A stretch of 64,000 nt of DNA from positions 7,215,913-7,279,912 of the forward strand of contig OZ038380.1 in assembly GCA_964036045.1 (NCBI GenBank), given 5' to 3'. The notes under the pieces are model-generated. The model was not told the origin of the DNA. It saw only the letters and a list, made by a program, of their open reading frames with translations, and ran no database searches. The position numbers and the translations under genes are program-made. Of the stretch, positions 59,301 through 64,000 are shown piece by piece. The stretch's first letter is position 1. Each line of letters starts with the position of its first letter. Origin of the DNA: Eutreptiella sp. 'Long Island Sound 2002'. Its lineage: Eukaryota; Euglenozoa; Euglenophyceae; Eutreptiales; Eutreptiaceae.

Positions 59301-61310
59301 AAGGCTGCATAGCCAAGACCGAGCCAGTTTTGGGGCACAGTGGCCACAATGTGGGGCACAAACTGTGAGTGCAGCATTGCCGCAAAAAACACATGGGGAG
59401 ACCCCAGTTTTGTGTGTAATAATGATTCACCACAGTCCAATCATGACTTCTGCACAAAGGCTGCATGGCCTAAACCGCGCCAGTTTTGGAGCATTGTGAC
59501 CACAATGAGGGGCACAAACAGTGAGTGCAGCATTGCCGCAAAAAACACATGGTGAGGCCCCAGGTTTGTGTGTAATAATCATTTACCACAGTCCAACCAT
59601 GACTTCTCCACAAGAACTGCATGGCCAAGACCGAGCCAGCTTTGGGGCACAGTGGCCACAATGTGGGGCACAAACTGTGAGTGAAGCATTGCCGCAAAAA
59701 ACACATGGTGAGACCCCAGTTTTGTGTGTAATAATGATTCACCACAGTCCAACCATGACTTCTGCACAAAGGCTGCATGGCCAAGACCGAGCCAGTTTTG
59801 GAGCATTGTGACAACAATGAGGGGCACAAACAGTGAGTGCAGCATTGCCGCAAAAAACACATGGTGGGGCCCCAGTTTTGTGTGTAATAATGATTTACCA
59901 CAGTCCAATCATGACTTCTGCACAAGAACTGGATGGCCAAGACCGAGCCAGTTTTGGAGCACAGTGGCCACAATGTGGGGCACAAACTGTGAGTGCAGCA
60001 TTGCCGCAAAGAACACATGGTGAGACCCCAGTTTTGTGTGCAATAATGATTTACCACAGTCCAATCATGACTTCTGCACAAAGGCTGCATGGCCAAGACC
60101 GAGCCAGTTTTGGAGCATTGTGACCACAATGTGGGGCACAAACAGTGAGTGCAGCATTGCCGCAAAAAACACATGGTTAGACCCCAGTTTTGTGTGCAAT
60201 AATGATTTACCACAGTCCAACCATGACTTCTGCACAAGAACTGCATGGCCAAGACCGAGCCAGTTTTGGAGCACAGTGGCCACAATGTGGGGCACAAACT
60301 GTGAGTGCAGCATTGCCGCAAAAAACACATGGTGAGACCCCAGTTTTGTGTGCAATAATGATTTACCACAGTCCAATCATGACTTCTGCACAAAGGCTGC
60401 ATGGCCAAGACCGAGCCAGTTTTGGAGCACAGTGGCCACAATGTGGGGCACAAACAGTGAGTGCAGCATTGCCGCAAAAAACACTTGGTGAGACCCCAGT
60501 TTTGTGTGCAATAATGATTTACCACAGTCCAACCATGACTTCTGCACAAAGGCTGCATGGCCAAGACCGAGCCAGTTTTGGGGCACAGTGGCCACAATGT
60601 GGGGCACAAACTGTGAGTGCAGCATTGCCGCAAAGAACACATGGTGAGACCCCTGTTTTGTGTGTAATAATGGTTTACCACAGTCCAACCATGACTTCTC
60701 CACAAAACCTGCATGGCCAAGACCGAGCCAGCTTTGGGGCACAGTGGCCACAATGTGGGGCACAAACTGTGAGTGCAGCATTGCCGCAAAAAACACATGG
60801 TGAGACCCCAGTTTTGTGTGTAATAATGATTCACCACAGTCCAATCATGACTTCTGCACAAAGGCTGCATGGCCTAAACCGCGCCAGTTTTGGAGCATTG
60901 TGACCACAATGAGGGGCACAAACAGTGAGTGCAGCATTGCCGCAAAAAACACATGGTGAGGCCCCAGGTTTGTGTGTAATAATCATTTACCACAGTCCAA
61001 CCATGACTTCTCCACAAGAACTGCATGGCCAAGACCGAGCCAGCTTTGGGGCACAGTGGCCACAATGTGGGGCACAAACTGTGAGTGAAGCATTGCCGCA
61101 AAAAACACATGGTGAGACCCCAGTTTTGTGTGTAATAATGATTCACCACAGTCCAACCATGACTTCTGCACAAAGGCTGCATGGCCAAGACCGAGCCAGT
61201 TTTGGAGCATTGTGACCACAATGAGGGGCACAAACAGTGAGTGCAGCATTGCCGCAAAAAACACATGGTGAGGCCCCAGTTTTGTGTGTAATAATGATTT
61301 ACCACAGTCC
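56340..61310 (+). repeat. 10- and 9-monomer higher-order repeat (1560/1404 bp)
   Basis: GGCCTAAACCGCGCCAG followed by GTAATAATCATTTACCAC and CTCCACAAGAACTGC recurs at about 56347, 57907, 59467 and 60871: steps of 1560, 1560 and 1404 bp. The last copy has lost one monomer. Confidence 0.85.
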
Positions 61311-64000
61311 AATCATGACTTCTGCACAAGAACTGCATGGCCAAGACCGAGCCAGTTTTGGAGCACAGTGGCCACAATGTGGGGCACAAACTGTGAGTGC
61401 AGCATTGCCGCAAAGAACACATGGTGAGACCCCAGTTTTGTGTGCAATAATGATTTACCACAGTCCAATCATGACTTCTGCACAAAGGCTGCATGGCCAA
61501 GACCGAGCCAGTTTTGGAGCATTGTGACCACAATGTGGGGCACAAACAGTGAGTGCAGCATTGCCGCAAAAAACACATGGTGAGACCCCAGTTTTGTGTG
61601 TAATAATGATTTACCACAGTCCAATCCACAAAACCTGCATGGCCAATACCGAGGCAGTTTTGGGGCACAGTGGCCACAATGTGGGGCACAAACTGTGAGT
61701 GCAGCATTGCCGCAAAAAACACATGGTGAGACCCCAGTTTTGTGTGTAATAATGATTTACCACAGTCCAATCATGACTTCTGCACAAAGGCTGCATGGCC
61801 AAAAACGAGCCAGTTTTGGAGCACAGTGGCGACAATGTGGGGCACAAACTGTGAGTGCAGCATTGCCGCAAAAAACACATGGTGAGACCCCAGTTTTGTG
61901 TGCAATAATGATTTACCACAGTCCAACCATGACTTCTGCACAAAAGCTGCATGGCCAAGACCGAGCCAGTTTTGGAGCATTGTGACCACAATGTGGGGCA
62001 CAAACAGTGAGTGCAGCATTGCCGCAAAAAACACATGGTGAGGCCCCAGGTTTGTGTGTAATAATGATTTACCACAGTCCAACCATGACTTCTGCACAAA
62101 GGCTGCATGGCCAAGACCGAGCCAGTTTTGGGGCACAGTGGCCACAATGTGGGGCACAAACTGTGAGTGAAGCGTTGCCGCAAAAAACACATGGTTAGAC
62201 CCCAGTTTTGTGTGTAATAATGATTCACCACAGTCCAACCATGACTTCTGCACAAAGGCTGCATGGCCAAGACCGAGCCAGTTTTGGAGCATTGTGACCA
62301 CAATGAGGGGCACAAACAGTGAGTGCAGCATTGCCGCAAAAAACACATGGTGAGGCCCCAGTTTTGTGTGTAGTAATGATTTACCACAGTCCAACCATGA
62401 CTTCTGCACAAAGGCTGCATGGCCAAGACCGAGCCAGTTTTGGAGCACAGTGGCCATAATGTGGGGCACAAACAGTGAGTGCAGCATTGCCGCAAAAAAC
62501 ACATGGTGTGACCCCATTTTTGTGTGCAATAATGATTTACCACAGTCCAACCATGACTTCTGCACAAAAACTGCATGGCCAAGACCGAGCCAGCTTTGGG
62601 GCACAGTGGCCACAATGTCGGGCACAAACAGTGAGTGCAGCATTGCCGCAAAAAACACATGGTGAGACCCCAGTTTTGTGTGCAGTAATGATTTACCACA
62701 GTCGAATCATGACTTCTGCACAAAGGCTGCATGGCCAAGACCGAGCAGGTATTGGGGCATTGTGGCCACAATGTGGGGCACAAACTGTGAGTGCAGCATT
62801 GCCGCAAAAAACACATGGTGAGACCCCAGTTTTGTGTGCAATAATGATTTACCACAGTCCAATCATGACTTCTGCACAAAGGCTGCATGGCCAAGACCGA
62901 GCCAGTTTTGGAGCATTGTGACCACAATGAGGGGCACAAACTGTGAGTGCAGCATTGCCGCAAAAAACACATGGTGAGGCCCCAGTTTTGTGTGTAATAA
63001 TGATTTACCACAGTCCAACCATGACTTCTGCACAAAGGCTGCATGGCCAAGACGGAGCCAGTTTTGGAGCACAGTGGCCACAATGTGGGGCACAAACTGT
63101 GAGTGAAGCATTGCCGCAAAGAACACATGGTGAGGCCCCAGTTTTGTGTGTAATGATAATTTACCACAGTCCAATCATGACTTCTGCACAAAGGCTGCAT
63201 GGCCAAAGCCGAGCCAGTTTTGGAGCACAGTGGCCACAATGTGGGGCACAAACAGTGAGTGAAGCATTGCCGCAAAAAAACACATGGTGAGACCCCAATT
63301 TTTGTGTGCAATAATGATTTACCACAGTCCAATCATGACTTCTGCACAAAGGCTGCATGGCCAAGACCGAGCCAGTTTTGGAGCACAGTGGCCACAATGT
63401 GGGGCACAAACAGTGAGTGCAGCATTGCCGCAAAAAACACATGGTGAGACCCCAGTTTTGTGTGCAATAATGATTTACCACAGTCCAATCATGACTTCTG
63501 CACAAAGGCTGCATGGCCAAGACCGAGCAGGTTTAGGGGCACAGTGGCCACAATGTGGGACACAAACTGTGAGTGAAGCATTGCCGCAAAAGACACATGG
63601 TGAGACCCCAGTTTTGTGTGCAATAATGATTTACCACAGTCCAATCATGACTTCTGCACAAAGGCTGCATGGCCAAGACCGAGCCAGTTTTGGAGCACAG
63701 TGGCCACAATGTGGGGCACAAACAGTGAGTGCAGCATTGCCGCAAAAAACACATGGTGAGACCCCAGTTTTGTGTGCAATAATGATTTACCACAGTCCAA
63801 TCATGACTTCTGCACAAAGGCTGCATGGCCAAGACCGAGCCAGTTTTGGAGCACAGTGGCCACAATGTGGGGCACAAACAGTGAGTGCAGCATTGCCGCA
63901 AAAAACACATGGTGAGACCCCAGTTTTGTGTGCAATAATGATTTACCACAGTCCAATCATGACTTCTGCACAAAGGCTGCATGGCCAAGACCGAGCCAGT

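Larger units (their letters stand above)
16175..64000 (+). repeat. 156-bp satellite array, right block (about 307 monomers)
   Basis: Same monomer and orientation as the left block, running to the window edge. Departures from 156 bp are rare: a shared 1-bp deletion (CACAAGGCT) at about 19735, 20514, 25357, 26136 and 30502; an 8-bp insertion near 21730; a 1-bp deletion near 34588; a 60-bp deletion at 50533; and a 10-bp deletion at 61626. No gene, tRNA, rRNA or second transposon was seen in this block. Confidence 0.98.

Noticed and set aside
1-64000. CENP-B box in the monomer
   Set aside because: No match to the TTCG...CGGG pattern was found in the consensus unit.

Overview
The window is eukaryotic DNA dominated by one satellite. 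Positions 1-9315 and 16175-64000 are head-to-tail copies of a 156-bp monomer, about 60 copies on the left and about 307 on the right, all in the same orientation. Blocks of 2, 7, 9, 10 and 13 monomers recur as near-identical higher-order repeats, together with longer duplications (offsets of about 4.84 and 10.29 kb). A near-nucleosome-length monomer with higher-order structure suggests centromeric or other constitutive heterochromatin. The species cannot be named from the sequence. Short GT-AG introns and compact genes fit a protist or alga better than an animal or plant, but that is inference.

The only non-satellite DNA is a 6859-bp segment, 9316-16174, that interrupts a single monomer. It has perfect 23-bp terminal inverted repeats, degenerate inverted similarity further in, and a 5-bp direct duplication (AGTTT) on each side. 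Removing the segment and one AGTTT restores a normal monomer, so this is a DNA-transposon-like insertion.

The element carries two genes, both on the minus strand. Gene B (15083-13086, 665 aa, one exon) is unrecognised; the spacing of its acidic residues makes it the candidate DDE/RNase-H-fold transposase. Gene A (12837-9882, four exons, 904 aa) begins with a ParB/sulfiredoxin/DndB-like domain (NGQH motif), continues with a long uncharacterised region and ends in a charged, disordered, nuclear-protein-like tail. Its three introns (73, 71 and 97 bp) are supported by phase-exact joins.

The most unusual feature is a 20-32 bp CpG-rich palindrome with core GTGCGCGAGGCCTCGCGCAC, present ten times in the element and not seen in the satellite. 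Every coding intron of gene A contains one copy, within 1.5 bp of the intron midpoint. The other seven lie between the genes and in the subterminal regions; none is in coding exon sequence. They may be the core of an introner-like family, binding sites for an element protein (parS-like sites for the ParB-like protein is one idea), or both. The annotated stop codons of both genes lie inside splice-donor-like GTAAGT/GTAACT sequences next to further palindromes, so the true 3' ends may differ from the simple reading.
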